The notes: a model not told the origin generated them from the sequence alone. DNA of 64,000 bases from Iamia majanohamensis (GCF_028532485.1 NZ_CP116942.1:2666001-2730000), one strand, 5' to 3'; shown: positions 33,693 through 43,300, numbered from the stretch's first letter. Numbers and translations are program-made.

Positions 33693-34559
33693 TCAGCCCC
33701 AGGCCAGGAGGACGGCCGAGAGGACCACGAGGGCGGCGCCGAAGACGACCTCGAGGCGCGCCGGGTCGACCCCCAGGCCCGTGCGGGCCCCGAGCACCGA
33801 CAGCGGCACCGAGGCGGCCCCGAACACGACCACGAACAGCGGGTCGATGTGGCCGAGGGCGGCGTGGGTGATCGTGCCCGGGACGGCCAGGGCCGCGGCC
33901 ACGGCCAGCGAGGTGCCCATGGCCGAGCGCACCGGGAGGCGGAGCACCACGAGGAAGAGGGGGGCGAGCAGGAACCCGCCGCTGTTGGCCAGGAGGCCGG
34001 CGGTGAGCCCGACGCCGGCCGCCACCGCCAGCGTGGCCCCCGTCGTCGGCCTCGCGGTGACCGCCCCGGTGCGCTCCTCCACCGCCACCGCGGCCCGGCC
34101 GCCCTCGACCCCGGCGACCTCGTCGAGCGTGGTCTCGACGTCGACGGCGAGGCGGTCGGGCCCTCCCCCGCCCTCGACCCCGGCCCGGGCGCGCCCGGCC
34201 CGACGCGCCGCACCCACCAGGATGCTGAGGCCGAGGCCGCCGACGATGACGTCGGTGGCGGTGACGAGCGAGGCGCCGGGGATCCACCGGGTGAGGACCG
34301 CGCCGGCCACGGTGGCGGGCAGGCCCACGGCGATGCAGAGCCCGGTGACCTTGCGGTCGATGAGGCCCCGGCGCCCGTACTGGCGGGCGGCGAGCAGCGT
34401 GCCGGGGACGGTGGCGGGCAGGGGGCTGGCCACGGCGATGATCGGGGGCACGCCGAAGGCGGCCAGCACGGGGGTGGCGAGGGCGGAGCCGCCCTTGCCG
34501 AAGAGGCCGCCCAGGAAGCCGGTGGCAGCTCCGACGAGGAGGATGGCGAGGAGGGTCAC
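33693..34559 (-). CDS. TauE/SafE family (UPF0721) permease
   Basis: A 288-residue protein with about eight membrane segments in two halves, each starting with a Gly-rich motif ([40 protein letters not shown]). The halves are separated by a hydrophilic cytoplasmic loop of about 55 residues. The family exports sulfite, sulfoacetate or related organosulfonates. The substrate is not readable. It is divergent from a LysR regulator 93 bases away, which likely controls it. GTG start at 34559. Confidence 0.9.
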   Translation of the reverse strand: MTLLAILLVGAATGFLGGLFGKGGSALATPVLAAFGVPPIIAVASPLPATVPGTLLAARQYGRRGLIDRKVTGLCIAVGLPATVAGAVLTRWIPGASLVTATDVIVGGLGLSILVGAARRAGRARAGVEGGGGPDRLAVDVETTLDEVAGVEGGRAAVAVEERTGAVTARPTTGATLAVAAGVGLTAGLLANSGGFLLAPLFLVVLRLPVRSAMGTSLAVAAALAVPGTITHAALGHIDPLFVVVFGAASVPLSVLGARTGLGVDPARLEVVFGAALVVLSAVLLAWG

Positions 34560-34651
34560 CGGTCCACCGTGCCCCCACCTGAGCGATAGGGCAAAGTGGT
34601 CGTGCTGATGCGATCGATCGGCTGTGCTTATGGAACCGCTAGGGTGCCCCC

Positions 34652-35560
34652 GTGGAGCTGCGCCAAGTCGAGCACGCGCTGGCGGTGGCCGACACGGGCG
34701 GGTTCACGGCCGCAGCCGACGAGGTCCACCTCACCCAGCCGGCCCTCTCGCAGTCGATCGCCGCCCTCGAGCGCGACCTGGGCGTCACCCTCTTCCACCG
34801 CCTGGGCCGGCGCGTGGCCCTCACGCCCGCCGGCGAGGCCTTCGTCGGTCCCGCCCGTCAGCTCCTGCGGGCGGCGCGGACCGCCCGGTCGGCCGCGGGC
34901 GAGGTGGCCGAGGTGCGCGCCGGCCACGTCGACGTCGTGTCGCTGCGCACCCTCGCCGTCGACCCCCTCGTCGAGGTGGTCGGCCGGTTCCGCGCCGCCC
35001 ACCCGGGCGTGGCCGTCCGGGTCACGGCCCAGGACGACCGGTCGGCCCTCTTCGCCCAGGTGCGCAGAGGTGACGCCGAGCTGGGCCTGGCCGAGGTCGG
35101 CGCCGAGGTCCCGGGGCTCGCGGTGCGCCCGGTCGCCACCCAGGAGGTGCTGCTGGTGGCCCCGCCCGGCACCCGGCTGGCCCGCAGTCGCAGGGTGCCC
35201 GTCGCCCGCCTCGGGTCCCTCGACCTGGTGACCAGCCCGGTCGGCACCTCGACCCGGGCCCTGCTCGACGACGCCTGCGCCGCCGCGGGGGTCGAGCCGC
35301 GGGTCGTGGTGGAGACGGCCCACCGCGACACGCTCGGCCCCCTCGTCGTGGCCGGTGCCGGCTCGGCCCTGCTCGCCGCGCCCCAGGCCCGCCAGGCCGA
35401 GGCCGACGGCGCCGTGGTGGCCCGCCTCGACCCCCCGCTGCGGCGCCGGGTCGGCTTCGTCCACCGCCCCGACGCCCTCGCGCCGGGGGCCGCCGCCCTC
35501 CTCCCCCTGGCCCCCTCCCCCGCCGGCGAGGGTCCTAGCCCTGCCCGAGGGCGAGGCTGA
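34652..35560 (+). CDS. LysR family transcriptional regulator
   Basis: A 302-residue LysR protein: the helix-turn-helix is at residues 1-60 (ELRQVEHALAVADTGGFTAA, ADEVHLTQPALSQSIAALER) and the periplasmic-binding-like effector domain from about 90. It is divergent from the TauE permease, the classical arrangement for LysR control. The intergenic region contains ATAGGGCA at 34586-34593 and TGCTTAT at 34625-34631, a loose inverted pair that might be the binding site. Its last 26 bases overlap the end of the convergent DUF4214 gene. Confidence 0.93.
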   Translation: MELRQVEHALAVADTGGFTAAADEVHLTQPALSQSIAALERDLGVTLFHRLGRRVALTPAGEAFVGPARQLLRAARTARSAAGEVAEVRAGHVDVVSLRTLAVDPLVEVVGRFRAAHPGVAVRVTAQDDRSALFAQVRRGDAELGLAEVGAEVPGLAVRPVATQEVLLVAPPGTRLARSRRVPVARLGSLDLVTSPVGTSTRALLDDACAAAGVEPRVVVETAHRDTLGPLVVAGAGSALLAAPQARQAEADGAVVARLDPPLRRRVGFVHRPDALAPGAAALLPLAPSPAGEGPSPARGRG

Positions 35561-36386
35561 CGGGGACGGCGACGGGCACGGTCCGGGCCCTGTCCGCGGC
35601 GGGGACCTTGTCGTAGTACTCCCGGGAGACGACGAGCGACGCCCAGAGGAGCTGCTCGTCGCCGGTGGCACCGAGGCGGTCGATCCAGAGGGCCAGCCCG
35701 CCGGCGTCGACGGCACGACCGAGGAAGCCCTCGTAGGCGAGGCGGACGTCGAGGGCGCGGGCCTCGCGGGACCCGAGGAAGCCCCGGGCCACGATCACCG
35801 GGTTGGCACCGCCATCGATGCGGCCGGTCCAGTAGGTGACGTCGGCGTCGGAGGGAGCCCGCCGGAGGATCACGTCGTAGAGGGCCACGACGAGGTCCTC
35901 GCTGGTCGGCCCGGCCCGGCGGGCGAACTCGGGCGAGCCGAGCAGGCGGGCCTCGAACGACCGCAGCGTGGCTCCCGGCCGCTGGAGGTAGTCGAGCCAG
36001 AAGGCGCCGCCGCCGGCGTCGGCGGACCGACCGAGGATCCCCTGGTACTCGGCCTCGACCAGCTGGGCCTCGAGCTCCTCGCTGCCTGCGAGCGGGACGA
36101 CGAGCGAGCCGCGGCTGCCCCCGGCTCCGATGTGGGCGACCCACGCCGCGCTCTCCTGCGCCGTGGCCGGGCGGCCCACGAGCGACCGGTGGGCGGCGTC
36201 GGCGTAGGCGGCGTCGGTGCGGGGGTCGGCCCCGGCCGGCGCGACCCCGAGCACGAGGGCGACGACCACGGCGACGACTGTGGCGCCCACCGCCAGCGAG
36301 CGGCGGAGGGGGCGGGTGGGGAGGGGCACGGGGGATCTCCTGGGTGAGGCGGGGGGCGGGAGCGGGTTGAAGCGGGTGGAGGTCAT
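35535..36386 (-). CDS. Secreted DUF4214 domain protein
   Basis: A 283-residue protein with an N-terminal signal or anchor (RRSLAVGATVVAVVVALVLG, then PAGADP). It has a chain of DUF4214-type helical repeats, each with a motif like YxxxLGRxADxxGxxxW (AEYQGILGRSADAGGGAFWL; LYDVILRRAPSDADVTYW; AYEGFLGRAVDAGGLALWID). DUF4214 repeats occur in S-layer-like and surface proteins and have no defined activity. It starts 4 bases after the stop of the nucleotidase lipoprotein, so both are probably exported from one transcript. The 3' end overlaps lysR. Confidence 0.85.
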   Translation of the reverse strand: MTSTRFNPLPPPASPRRSPVPLPTRPLRRSLAVGATVVAVVVALVLGVAPAGADPRTDAAYADAAHRSLVGRPATAQESAAWVAHIGAGGSRGSLVVPLAGSEELEAQLVEAEYQGILGRSADAGGGAFWLDYLQRPGATLRSFEARLLGSPEFARRAGPTSEDLVVALYDVILRRAPSDADVTYWTGRIDGGANPVIVARGFLGSREARALDVRLAYEGFLGRAVDAGGLALWIDRLGATGDEQLLWASLVVSREYYDKVPAADRARTVPVAVPVSLALGQG

Positions 36387-36390
36387 CGGG

Positions 36391-39300
36391 TCACGACCCC
36401 GAGGTGGTCAGGGTGATGCGACCGTCACCGCCGGGCTGGTAGCGGGGGTCGTCGGCCTGGATGGTGGGCAGCCCGTCGATCTCGACGGGGAAGGAGAGCA
36501 GGTACTCGACCCAGCTCTGCTGGTAGGTGAGCGTGGTGCCGTCGGCGTCGAAGAGCTGCACCTTGCGGCTGGCCGGGATGTCGCGAAGCACCACGAAGTC
36601 GTCGCCCCCACCGGCGGTGAAGGAGTTGGTGACGATGTCGACGGCGGGGGCGCCGGGGGCGGGGGTGCCGTCGACGATCAGGTCGGTGCCGTCGACCAGC
36701 TCGGCCGCCACCACGCGCTGTCCCGCGGTGGCCACCGTCCGGTCCGGGGAGGTCCCGGCCAGGACCTCGGCCTGCCGGCTGGTGTCGTAGGTGACCCGGA
36801 TCCCCCCGATCTGGAGGAAGGCCCCGCCGCCCACGTTCGCCGCGGCGTGCTCGAGGATGCCCTCGAGCTCGGTGGCGGTCACGTCCTGCACCACCGTCTG
36901 GGTGTTGAAGAAGGCGAGGACGTTGTTGGTGTCGAGCCGGCTGATGGTGCCGGGCGCGGCGCCCGTGGTGGGCAGTGTGTCGCCGGCGTTCTGGCGGATG
37001 CCGCCGCCGTTCTGGATGGCGACCACCGGGTTCTCGGGGCCCGCCGCCGGGAGGCCGTTGGCTGCGGCGTACCGCACGTAGGAGTCGATGTAGGCGTCGG
37101 CCACGCTGTTGCCGGTGTTGCTCTCGCGGCTGCGGGCCCCGGCCCGCGAGGTGTCGAGCACGACCTCGGTGCCGATGATCGGCTCGGCCAGCTCGGCCTG
37201 GCACTCCTCCACGGGGTCGACCGCGGCCCCCTCCACGTCGGCATCGGGCACCACGGCGTCGGTGAGGCCGAGGGTGGCGGCGCCGTCGCTCTCCGGCGCG
37301 ACCCGCTTGGGGCCGCTGTCGGTGAGGACCTCGACGACCTCACCGGCGTCGTCGAAGCGGACGTCGAGGCGACCGAGGTACTTGTAGTTGCCTGCAGTGG
37401 TCACGATGGGCACGGTGGCCCCGTCCACGTCGCTGCCGAGGAGCGGGTAGTCCCCCACGATCGGGGCGGCCTCGCCGGGCAGGAGCTCGCCCTCGTCGTT
37501 GGCGAGGAGGTCGTCGCCGCCACCGGCGACGGCGACGTCGACGTCCCGGAGCAGGCCCACCAGCTCCTGGTCGTTGGCGACCGCCTGGAGGTGGCTGACG
37601 AGGATGACCTTCTGGACGCCGAGGCCGCTCAGCCGGTCGACCTCCGCCTGGACCACAGCGGCCGTCGAGGCCGCGTCCGACGAGGTGACCGCCACGTTCC
37701 GGGGCGAGGAGATCGACGGGAGGTCGGGTGTGGTGGCCCCGACGACGCCGAAGCGGGCGCCGGTGAAGGGGTCGGTGTGGATCAGCGAGCGGGCCACGGT
37801 GCGCCCGTCGGTGGCGTGGCCCACGATGAGCCCGTCGCCGTCGACCAGGTCGGCCCACCCGGGTTCTCCCGAGAGGTCGAGGTTGGCCGACAGGAAGGGC
37901 TGGTTGCGGACGCCGTTGGTGTCGAAGCCCCGGACGAAGCGCTCCAGGAAGTCCGGCGAGTAGTCGAACTCGTGGTTGCCGAAGATGTGGGCGTCGAAGT
38001 CCATCCGCTTCTGGGCCTCGGCGTCGTACACCGGCGTCGACGCCGGGTTGGGCGGCAGGCTGCAGGTGAGGGCGGCGCTGGCGAGGAAGGCGTCGCCCGC
38101 GTAGACGTTGAGCACCGAGCTCAGGTCGGCGCGGGCGTCGGCGGCCTCCCGGTCGATCACCGAGGCGAAGGCCGACACGCCGGCCACCGGGTACTCGGTC
38201 CCGTCCGAGCTGTAGGTGAGCGGGGTGATGGTCGACTCGCCGTCGTTGTTGTGCAGCAGCGAGAGGGTGCCCGCCCCGTCGGGGTCGGCCACCCGGTACA
38301 CGGTGACGGTGCCGGTGACCTCGTTGCTGGCCAGCAGCAGGGCCTGGCCGCCGGGGGCGACGCTCGCGGGGACGAACTCCAGGCCCTCGGGGCCGCTGTC
38401 GGGCCCGACCTCCCCACCGCCGAAGGTGCGGGGGTTGATGTACTGGTGGTACGTGGGGTTCGTCGGGTCGGTGACGTCGTAGACCATGACGCCACCCACC
38501 CGCTCGAGCCCGATGAAGGCGTAGGTGCGGCCGTCGACCGCACCGGTGGTGATGGCCTCGGGCTCGGGGCCCTTGTCGTCGCTACGGCTGTCGAAGCCGT
38601 CCTCGTCGTTGTTCGAGTTGAACCACTCGGGATCGGTGAGGGCCGTGATCTGCTCGAAGTCGTCACCGCTGTCGAAGACCCGGGCGCCGGTGGCCGCGTC
38701 CCAGATGGAGAAGGAGCGGGTGCCGAAGGCGGTGATCCGGTCGTAGTCGCCGTCGCCGTCGGTGTCGCCCGATGCGGTGGTGGCGTTCAGCCGGCCGAGC
38801 GCCGGGTCCTCCTTCAGGGCGGCGGCGTCGGGGTAGGCGGCGGGGTCGAGGACGTAGTCGTCGTCCTTCACCCGCAGGCGCTCCTCGTAGTCGCCCCACT
38901 CTCGGGCGTCGCCCTCGTTGGCGGTCATGTAGTACGTGCTGCTGCCGGCCCGGGTGGCGGCGATGGCGTCGGGCATCGGCAGGCCGGTGACCGGGTGGTT
39001 GGCGATGGCGACGGCGCCGTCGCGGTCGGAGGGGTCGAGCCCCCCGCCGGCGGAGAAGTCGCGACCGGCGAGGGCGTCGATGCGGGAGATGCGACCGCTG
39101 CGCAGGTCGACGGTGGCCACCGCGTTGTTCTCCTGCAGGGTCACGTAGGCCGTGGTCGACCCGGGGCTGACGGCCACGTACTCGGGCTCGAGGTCCTGGG
39201 CGACGCTCGCGCCGGGACCGAACACCCGCACACCGAGGCCGAGCTCGTCGTGGCGGCTGGCACCCTCGTCGAAGGCGGTGAAGCGCACCTGGCGGACGGC

Positions 39301-39930
39301 GCCCGGAGCACTCCGCTGCCAGTCGGGCTTGGCGCTGGTGAACAGGGGCGCCTTGATGACGGTGATCGAGCCCTCGGGGTCCACGGCGTAGTCGTCGTCA
39401 GGCTCGCCCTCGTTCGCCACCACCGCGAACTGGCCGTCGGGACTGAAGGTCACCATGTCGGGCTGGGCGCCGGTGCGGGCGGTGCTCACCACGTCGCCGT
39501 CGGTCGTCAGGAAGACGGCCCGGCCGGGACCGGTCTTGGGGTCGGCCTCGACCGCTGCGACCACGGCGGTGCCCCGCACGTCGACGCTGTTCACGCCCCC
39601 GCCGTAGCGCGCCATGTCCACCCGGTCGGTCAGCTGCGGGTCGGTCGGGTCCGACAGGTCGACGAAGTCGAGGGTGTTCTCGAGGGCGTTGACCACGACC
39701 ATGAGCCCGTCCCCGTAGGCCACGATCTCGGCTGCGCCGGCGCCGAGCTCGGTGTCGTAGCGGCCGGCCAGCTGGAGGTTCCACGCCGGGTCCTCGGGCG
39801 GGACCGGGGCCTGGCCCGGGTCACCCGTGCCCGGGGCGGGGGCCGGCGGGGGCGTGACCGGCCGGCAGGCCGCGGCCACGACGAGCAGGACCAGGGTCAT
39901 CGCGAGGGCGAGGGGACGAGAGCGACGCAT
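36391..39930 (-). CDS. Lipoprotein: choice-of-anchor I domain fused to 5'-nucleotidase
   Basis: An 1179-residue exported protein. Residues 1-22 form a lipoprotein signal ending in AAAC. Residues about 50-600 are a beta-propeller-like choice-of-anchor I domain (VTFSPDGQFAVVANEGEPDD, YYMTANEGDAREWGDYEE, GPEPEAITTGAVDGRTYAF). From about 615 there is a UshA-type 5'-nucleotidase: LLHNNDGEST replaces the usual HTNDxHG, then GDAFLASAAL, FGNHEFDYS, VSHLQA, and the C-terminal substrate domain with NTGNSVADAYID and NGGGIRQN. It probably hydrolyses nucleotides or similar phosphoesters at the cell surface to recover phosphate and nucleosides. The ATG at 39930 gives the lipobox at the right distance. Confidence 0.92.
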   Translation of the reverse strand: MRRSRPLALAMTLVLLVVAAACRPVTPPPAPAPGTGDPGQAPVPPEDPAWNLQLAGRYDTELGAGAAEIVAYGDGLMVVVNALENTLDFVDLSDPTDPQLTDRVDMARYGGGVNSVDVRGTAVVAAVEADPKTGPGRAVFLTTDGDVVSTARTGAQPDMVTFSPDGQFAVVANEGEPDDDYAVDPEGSITVIKAPLFTSAKPDWQRSAPGAVRQVRFTAFDEGASRHDELGLGVRVFGPGASVAQDLEPEYVAVSPGSTTAYVTLQENNAVATVDLRSGRISRIDALAGRDFSAGGGLDPSDRDGAVAIANHPVTGLPMPDAIAATRAGSSTYYMTANEGDAREWGDYEERLRVKDDDYVLDPAAYPDAAALKEDPALGRLNATTASGDTDGDGDYDRITAFGTRSFSIWDAATGARVFDSGDDFEQITALTDPEWFNSNNDEDGFDSRSDDKGPEPEAITTGAVDGRTYAFIGLERVGGVMVYDVTDPTNPTYHQYINPRTFGGGEVGPDSGPEGLEFVPASVAPGGQALLLASNEVTGTVTVYRVADPDGAGTLSLLHNNDGESTITPLTYSSDGTEYPVAGVSAFASVIDREAADARADLSSVLNVYAGDAFLASAALTCSLPPNPASTPVYDAEAQKRMDFDAHIFGNHEFDYSPDFLERFVRGFDTNGVRNQPFLSANLDLSGEPGWADLVDGDGLIVGHATDGRTVARSLIHTDPFTGARFGVVGATTPDLPSISSPRNVAVTSSDAASTAAVVQAEVDRLSGLGVQKVILVSHLQAVANDQELVGLLRDVDVAVAGGGDDLLANDEGELLPGEAAPIVGDYPLLGSDVDGATVPIVTTAGNYKYLGRLDVRFDDAGEVVEVLTDSGPKRVAPESDGAATLGLTDAVVPDADVEGAAVDPVEECQAELAEPIIGTEVVLDTSRAGARSRESNTGNSVADAYIDSYVRYAAANGLPAAGPENPVVAIQNGGGIRQNAGDTLPTTGAAPGTISRLDTNNVLAFFNTQTVVQDVTATELEGILEHAAANVGGGAFLQIGGIRVTYDTSRQAEVLAGTSPDRTVATAGQRVVAAELVDGTDLIVDGTPAPGAPAVDIVTNSFTAGGGDDFVVLRDIPASRKVQLFDADGTTLTYQQSWVEYLLSFPVEIDGLPTIQADDPRYQPGGDGRITLTTSGS

Positions 39931-40277
39931 CGGGTCTCCTGAGTCGGGGGACGGCCCGAGCCTCGGCGACCGGGATGAGGCCCACCCTGCGGCGGCACGA
40001 CGGTCCGGCGACCATCGGGTGAACATCACCCGTGCGGGGTCACGGCGCCCGCCCTCCGTCCGATCCCGCCCGCCGGCTCGGCCCCTGTTCCTCGAACATC
40101 CCGTCCGCAGCTTCAGATCCCTCGCCCACGGCCCGACGACCGCACGACGTGTGCCTGGCCCACTTCGTGCGGGCGCCGTTCCTTGGACGCGTCTCGCCAC
40201 ATGTGGCGGAGGTTCGTCCAAGGTTCGCCTGAGGGCCGCAGCCGACCGTAGGCCGTCGCCGCTCGCGGCGGCCCCAG
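39931..40277. other. Gene-free region between nucleotidase and sigma-factor genes
   Basis: About 350 bases with lower GC than the genes and no credible coding frame. It should hold the promoters of both divergent genes. The only strong structure is the palindromic repeat at 40181-40223. Confidence 0.5.
40181..40223. repeat. Interspersed palindrome PAL1, copy A
   Basis: Outer arms CCTTGGACG (40181-40189) and CGTCCAAGG (40215-40223) enclose a perfect 14-bp palindrome, CGCCACATGTGGCG (40195-40208). It has the same outer arms and the same 41-base core length as copies at 42787, 43419 and 43490. Confidence 0.8.
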
Positions 40278-40916
40278 GTGGGCACCGTCTCTTCCGCCGC
40301 GGTCCGAGGGTGCAACATCGCGGCGGCCCGACGCGTCGGTGGAGGTGTGGACGACGATGGACCAGGCACGGCCACGGAGCCGCAGGACACCGCTGCGCCC
40401 GTCCGTCGCGCCCTGCCTGTGACCGAGGACGCCACCGTCGACGGTGACGATCGGTGGACCCGCATCGAGGCCCTCTACCGGGCCGAGCAGGCCACCATGG
40501 TGCGCCTCGCCCACCTCCTGACCCGCGACCGGGCCGTGGCCGAGGAGGTGGTGCAGGAGGCCTTCGTGCGGGTGCACGCCCGCCTCGACGACGTGGACGA
40601 CCCCGGTGCCTACCTCCGCACCACGGTGGTGAACCTCTGCCGCGGCCGCGACCGGCGGGAGGTCACTGCGGAGCGGTACGGGCGCAGCCTCGGGCCACCG
40701 CCGACGACCCCGGCCCCCCGGGTGCCGCGAGAGCTCGACGAGGTCTGGCAGGCCCTCGGCCGGCTCCCCCGGCGTCGCCGCGACGCGCTGGTGCTCCGCT
40801 ACTACGCCGACCTGCCGACCGCCGAGGTGGCCCGCCTCCTCGGCGCCCGCCCCGCCACCGCCCGCTCGCTCATCCGGCGCGGCCTGGCGTCCCTCGAGAG
40901 GGAGCTCGCCCCGTGA
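40278..40916 (+). CDS. ECF-type RNA polymerase sigma factor
   Basis: Up to 212 residues. Region 2 is TRIEALYRAEQATMVRLAHL to VAEEVVQEAFVRVHARLDD; region 4 is LGRLPRRRRDALVLRYYADL to PTAEVARLLGARPATARSLI. It resembles the SigE-like group paired with membrane proteins. The start is uncertain: GTGs at 40278, 40347 and 40416 are all in frame and none has an ideal ribosome site; region 2 begins about residue 60 from the first. Its TGA overlaps the GTG of the following gene by 4 bases, so the pair is co-translated and the partner is the likely anti-sigma factor. Confidence 0.85.
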   Translation: MGTVSSAAVRGCNIAAARRVGGGVDDDGPGTATEPQDTAAPVRRALPVTEDATVDGDDRWTRIEALYRAEQATMVRLAHLLTRDRAVAEEVVQEAFVRVHARLDDVDDPGAYLRTTVVNLCRGRDRREVTAERYGRSLGPPPTTPAPRVPRELDEVWQALGRLPRRRRDALVLRYYADLPTAEVARLLGARPATARSLIRRGLASLERELAP

Positions 40917-42718
40917 CCGACCACCCGCCCCCCGAGCCCACCGACGTCGAGGCCCGCCTGCGGGCCGCCCTCCGTGCCGTCGCCGACCGTGATCCCGTGG
41001 CCGGCGACCTCGACGAGCTCCGGCGCCGCACCGACGGACAGGCCTTCGACGGCCCGCGCGCCTCGACGCGGTCACCCCGTCGTCGGGTCCAGGTCCTCAT
41101 CGCCGCGGTCGTCGCCCTCGTCGTGGGCGCCGTCGGCCTGGTCGCCCTCCGCGCCGGGGACGACCCCGACCAGGGCCTCACCACCGACCGCCCCCCCGCC
41201 ACCGGCTGGTACCTCCCCGAAGGCCTCGGCACCGACTGGGACCTGCTGGACGTCTACGCCTTCCCGAACGATGCCACCGCAGGGCTCCGGCGCTACGTGC
41301 TGCTGGGGTCCGGCCGGGAGGTCGATCAGGCCGTGGTGGTGACCGAGCACCTGGTGACCGATCCCCTGTCGCGCCCGGCGACACTCGTCCCCGTCGACGG
41401 GACGGACGGCCTCTTCACCATGAACGACAGCAGGTCGGCGGAGGCCTCGGAACCCATCGTGGTGGCGTTGCAGGGAGACAGGGTCCTGACCGTGGGCGGG
41501 CCGGACGGCACCCAGGACGAGCGGCTCGCCATCGCCGAGCGCTGGCGGGAGACCGACGGACTCGCCATCGGCCCGAGCCCGGCCTCGGGCCTCCGACGCC
41601 TCGCCGACGTCTCCTGGGTGTCCCCGGCGACACAGCTCGCCTCGGCGATCGGGTTCGACGACCAGGACCTCGTCGCCGGGGCCCAGGTCACCGTGGAGCT
41701 GCGTCAACGGGCCACAGGGACAGGCCTGCGCTACCGCCTCTCGGCTCCGGAGACGGGCGGCCGGCCCACCGGGGTGGGCCTGGGCGACGCCGGGGCGTCC
41801 GCGGGCCTGGCGCCCGACGAGCGGCCTGAACGCCTCGACGTCGACGGCGCGAGGGGTCCCGTGTGGCGCAGTGCCGTCTTCGGGATCGAGGGGGCGGACC
41901 AGCTCGGCCCGGCGGCGATCACCGTCCTCCTGCCCGCTGCGGACGTGAGCATCAACGCCTCGGCGGACTCCAGCTCCGACCTGAGCGAGGAGGCGACGGC
42001 GGACCTCGAGGCAGCCGCCCGGGAGCTGGCCGGTGACCTGCGCCCCGTGGGCACCACGGAGTGGCAGGAGGCGGTGCGGCAGGCCGTCGACGACCCCGAT
42101 CCGGCGCTGTTGGCCCCCACGCTGGCCGATGCGCCCACCCCGGCGCCCGACATGTCGACCGCGACGACGACCACCGTGCCCGGCGCGTCGACGACCGCTC
42201 AGGGCGGCCCTCCACCGGGACCGACCGACGGCGGACCGCCCCCGACGGGACCGCCGTCTGACGATGCCGACGGCACCGTCCCGAGGGTCGCAGACCCCAG
42301 GGTCGCCGAGGATCGCCTCTTCGCCTTCGCCATCGAGAGGTCCGACGCTTCCTTCGCGGAGCTGCCGCTGGCGCCCACGGTGGAGATCGGTGTCGATCCC
42401 ACCCAGGGCGTCCCGGCCCGGCGGGAGAGCCGAGCGGACCTCCGCGACCCAGGGGCGTGGGTCGTCGACCTGGCCGGCACCGACGGACCCGACGACACGG
42501 CCTCAGCCCTCGATGTCCTCGGCGAGACCGGCGGCGCCGCGATCGCATGGCCGGGGACGATGGACCCGGGCTGCCCGGAGCCTCGAGGCGGGGACGACCC
42601 GCAGGTCGTCACCATCACCGGGAGCAGCGGGGACGACTGTGCCGAGTGGTTCGGCGTCGCCCTCCGGGTGGTCGACGGTCAGATCACCGAGGTCCGCCTC
42701 GCCCTCCCCGACGCCTGA
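40913..42718 (+). CDS. Membrane-anchored protein coupled to the sigma factor (probable anti-sigma/sensor)
   Basis: A 601-residue protein not recognised as a named family. Residues 1-58 are a charged cytoplasmic segment (EARLRAALRAVADRDPVAGD), 60-80 a membrane helix (VQVLIAAVVALVVGAVGLVA), and the remaining 520 residues lie outside. A Thr/Pro/Gly-rich linker at about 415-455 separates two extracytoplasmic domains, the second with CPEPRGGDDPQVVTITG and SSGDDCAEWFGVALRV, where two cysteines could pair. Many ECF partners have this short inside, large outside layout. No zinc-binding anti-sigma motif (HxxxCxxC) is visible, so the inhibitory role is inferred from translational coupling. Confidence 0.75.
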   Translation: MTDHPPPEPTDVEARLRAALRAVADRDPVAGDLDELRRRTDGQAFDGPRASTRSPRRRVQVLIAAVVALVVGAVGLVALRAGDDPDQGLTTDRPPATGWYLPEGLGTDWDLLDVYAFPNDATAGLRRYVLLGSGREVDQAVVVTEHLVTDPLSRPATLVPVDGTDGLFTMNDSRSAEASEPIVVALQGDRVLTVGGPDGTQDERLAIAERWRETDGLAIGPSPASGLRRLADVSWVSPATQLASAIGFDDQDLVAGAQVTVELRQRATGTGLRYRLSAPETGGRPTGVGLGDAGASAGLAPDERPERLDVDGARGPVWRSAVFGIEGADQLGPAAITVLLPAADVSINASADSSSDLSEEATADLEAAARELAGDLRPVGTTEWQEAVRQAVDDPDPALLAPTLADAPTPAPDMSTATTTTVPGASTTAQGGPPPGPTDGGPPPTGPPSDDADGTVPRVADPRVAEDRLFAFAIERSDASFAELPLAPTVEIGVDPTQGVPARRESRADLRDPGAWVVDLAGTDGPDDTASALDVLGETGGAAIAWPGTMDPGCPEPRGGDDPQVVTITGSSGDDCAEWFGVALRVVDGQITEVRLALPDA

Positions 42719-42786
42719 GCGCCCCCCCCGAGGACCGGCTCGCCAGGAAGCACGTCAGGCCCCGCCCGCACACCTCCGCGCTCTCG

Positions 42787-42827
42787 TTGGACGGGTGTCG
42801 CTGCGTGGCGCGACGACGCGTCCAAGG
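42787..42827. repeat. Interspersed palindrome PAL1, copy B
   Basis: Arms TTGGACG (42787-42793) and CGTCCAA (42819-42825) around an inner stem GTCGC/GCGAC with a GTGGCG-containing loop. It is 69 bases behind the sigma-partner gene, between two convergent genes. Confidence 0.8.
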
Positions 42828-42937
42828 CTCGTGGGGAGCGGTGGTCGGGATCAGCGCTCGGAGCGATCCCATGCGGCATCTGACCAGCACCGAGGGTCGC
42901 GCCACGACGGAGGGCGCAGCGAGCGATGGGTGTGGGA

Positions 42938-43300
42938 TCAGTGTGAGTCGGGGGGGCGTCGAGCCCACCGCCAGACGAGGGCAGAGCTGACGAGCCACAG
43001 CGCCAGACACACCGCCAGTGAGAGGAGCAGGGCCCATCCACCGTCCCTGCAAGGGTCGTTCTCCCGGCCCGCCAAGCCACCCATCGTCGGTGAGGTGCAG
43101 CCCACGGCGGCATACGCGACGAGCGCAGCGAAACCGAAGGCGGGAGCCGTGATGAACGGAAGCAGGATCCCGATCGTCAGACGGGCGTACTGGCGTCGTC
43201 GCTGACGACGGAAGTAGTCGGCCTTGATCCCCGCGATGATGTCGTCGGAGGATGCCACTGCTGTGAGTCCAGCAGACCGGCGATGTCGGTGAGCGTCCAC
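42938..43300 (-). CDS. Small two-helix membrane protein (unknown)
   Basis: Up to 120 residues; no family recognised. A basic N-terminal stretch (YFRRQRRRQYARL) precedes a helix of about 20 residues (TIGILLPFITAPAFGFAALV), a loop with two cysteines (VGCTSPTMGGLA, NDPCRDGG) and a second helix (LLLSLAVCLALWLVSSALVW). It is coherent as a small membrane protein even though the surrounding DNA is repeat-rich. An internal GTG at 43252 (VASSDDIIAGIKADYF) is an equally good start. The region has lower GC than the core genes, suggesting accessory DNA. Confidence 0.55.
   Translation of the reverse strand: MDAHRHRRSAGLTAVASSDDIIAGIKADYFRRQRRRQYARLTIGILLPFITAPAFGFAALVAYAAVGCTSPTMGGLAGRENDPCRDGGWALLLSLAVCLALWLVSSALVWRWARRPPDSH

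Noticed and set aside
33693-34652. Clear LysR binding site between the TauE and LysR genes
   Set aside because: ATAGGGCA and TGCTTAT form only a loose inverted pair 31 bases apart; too weak to list as a feature.
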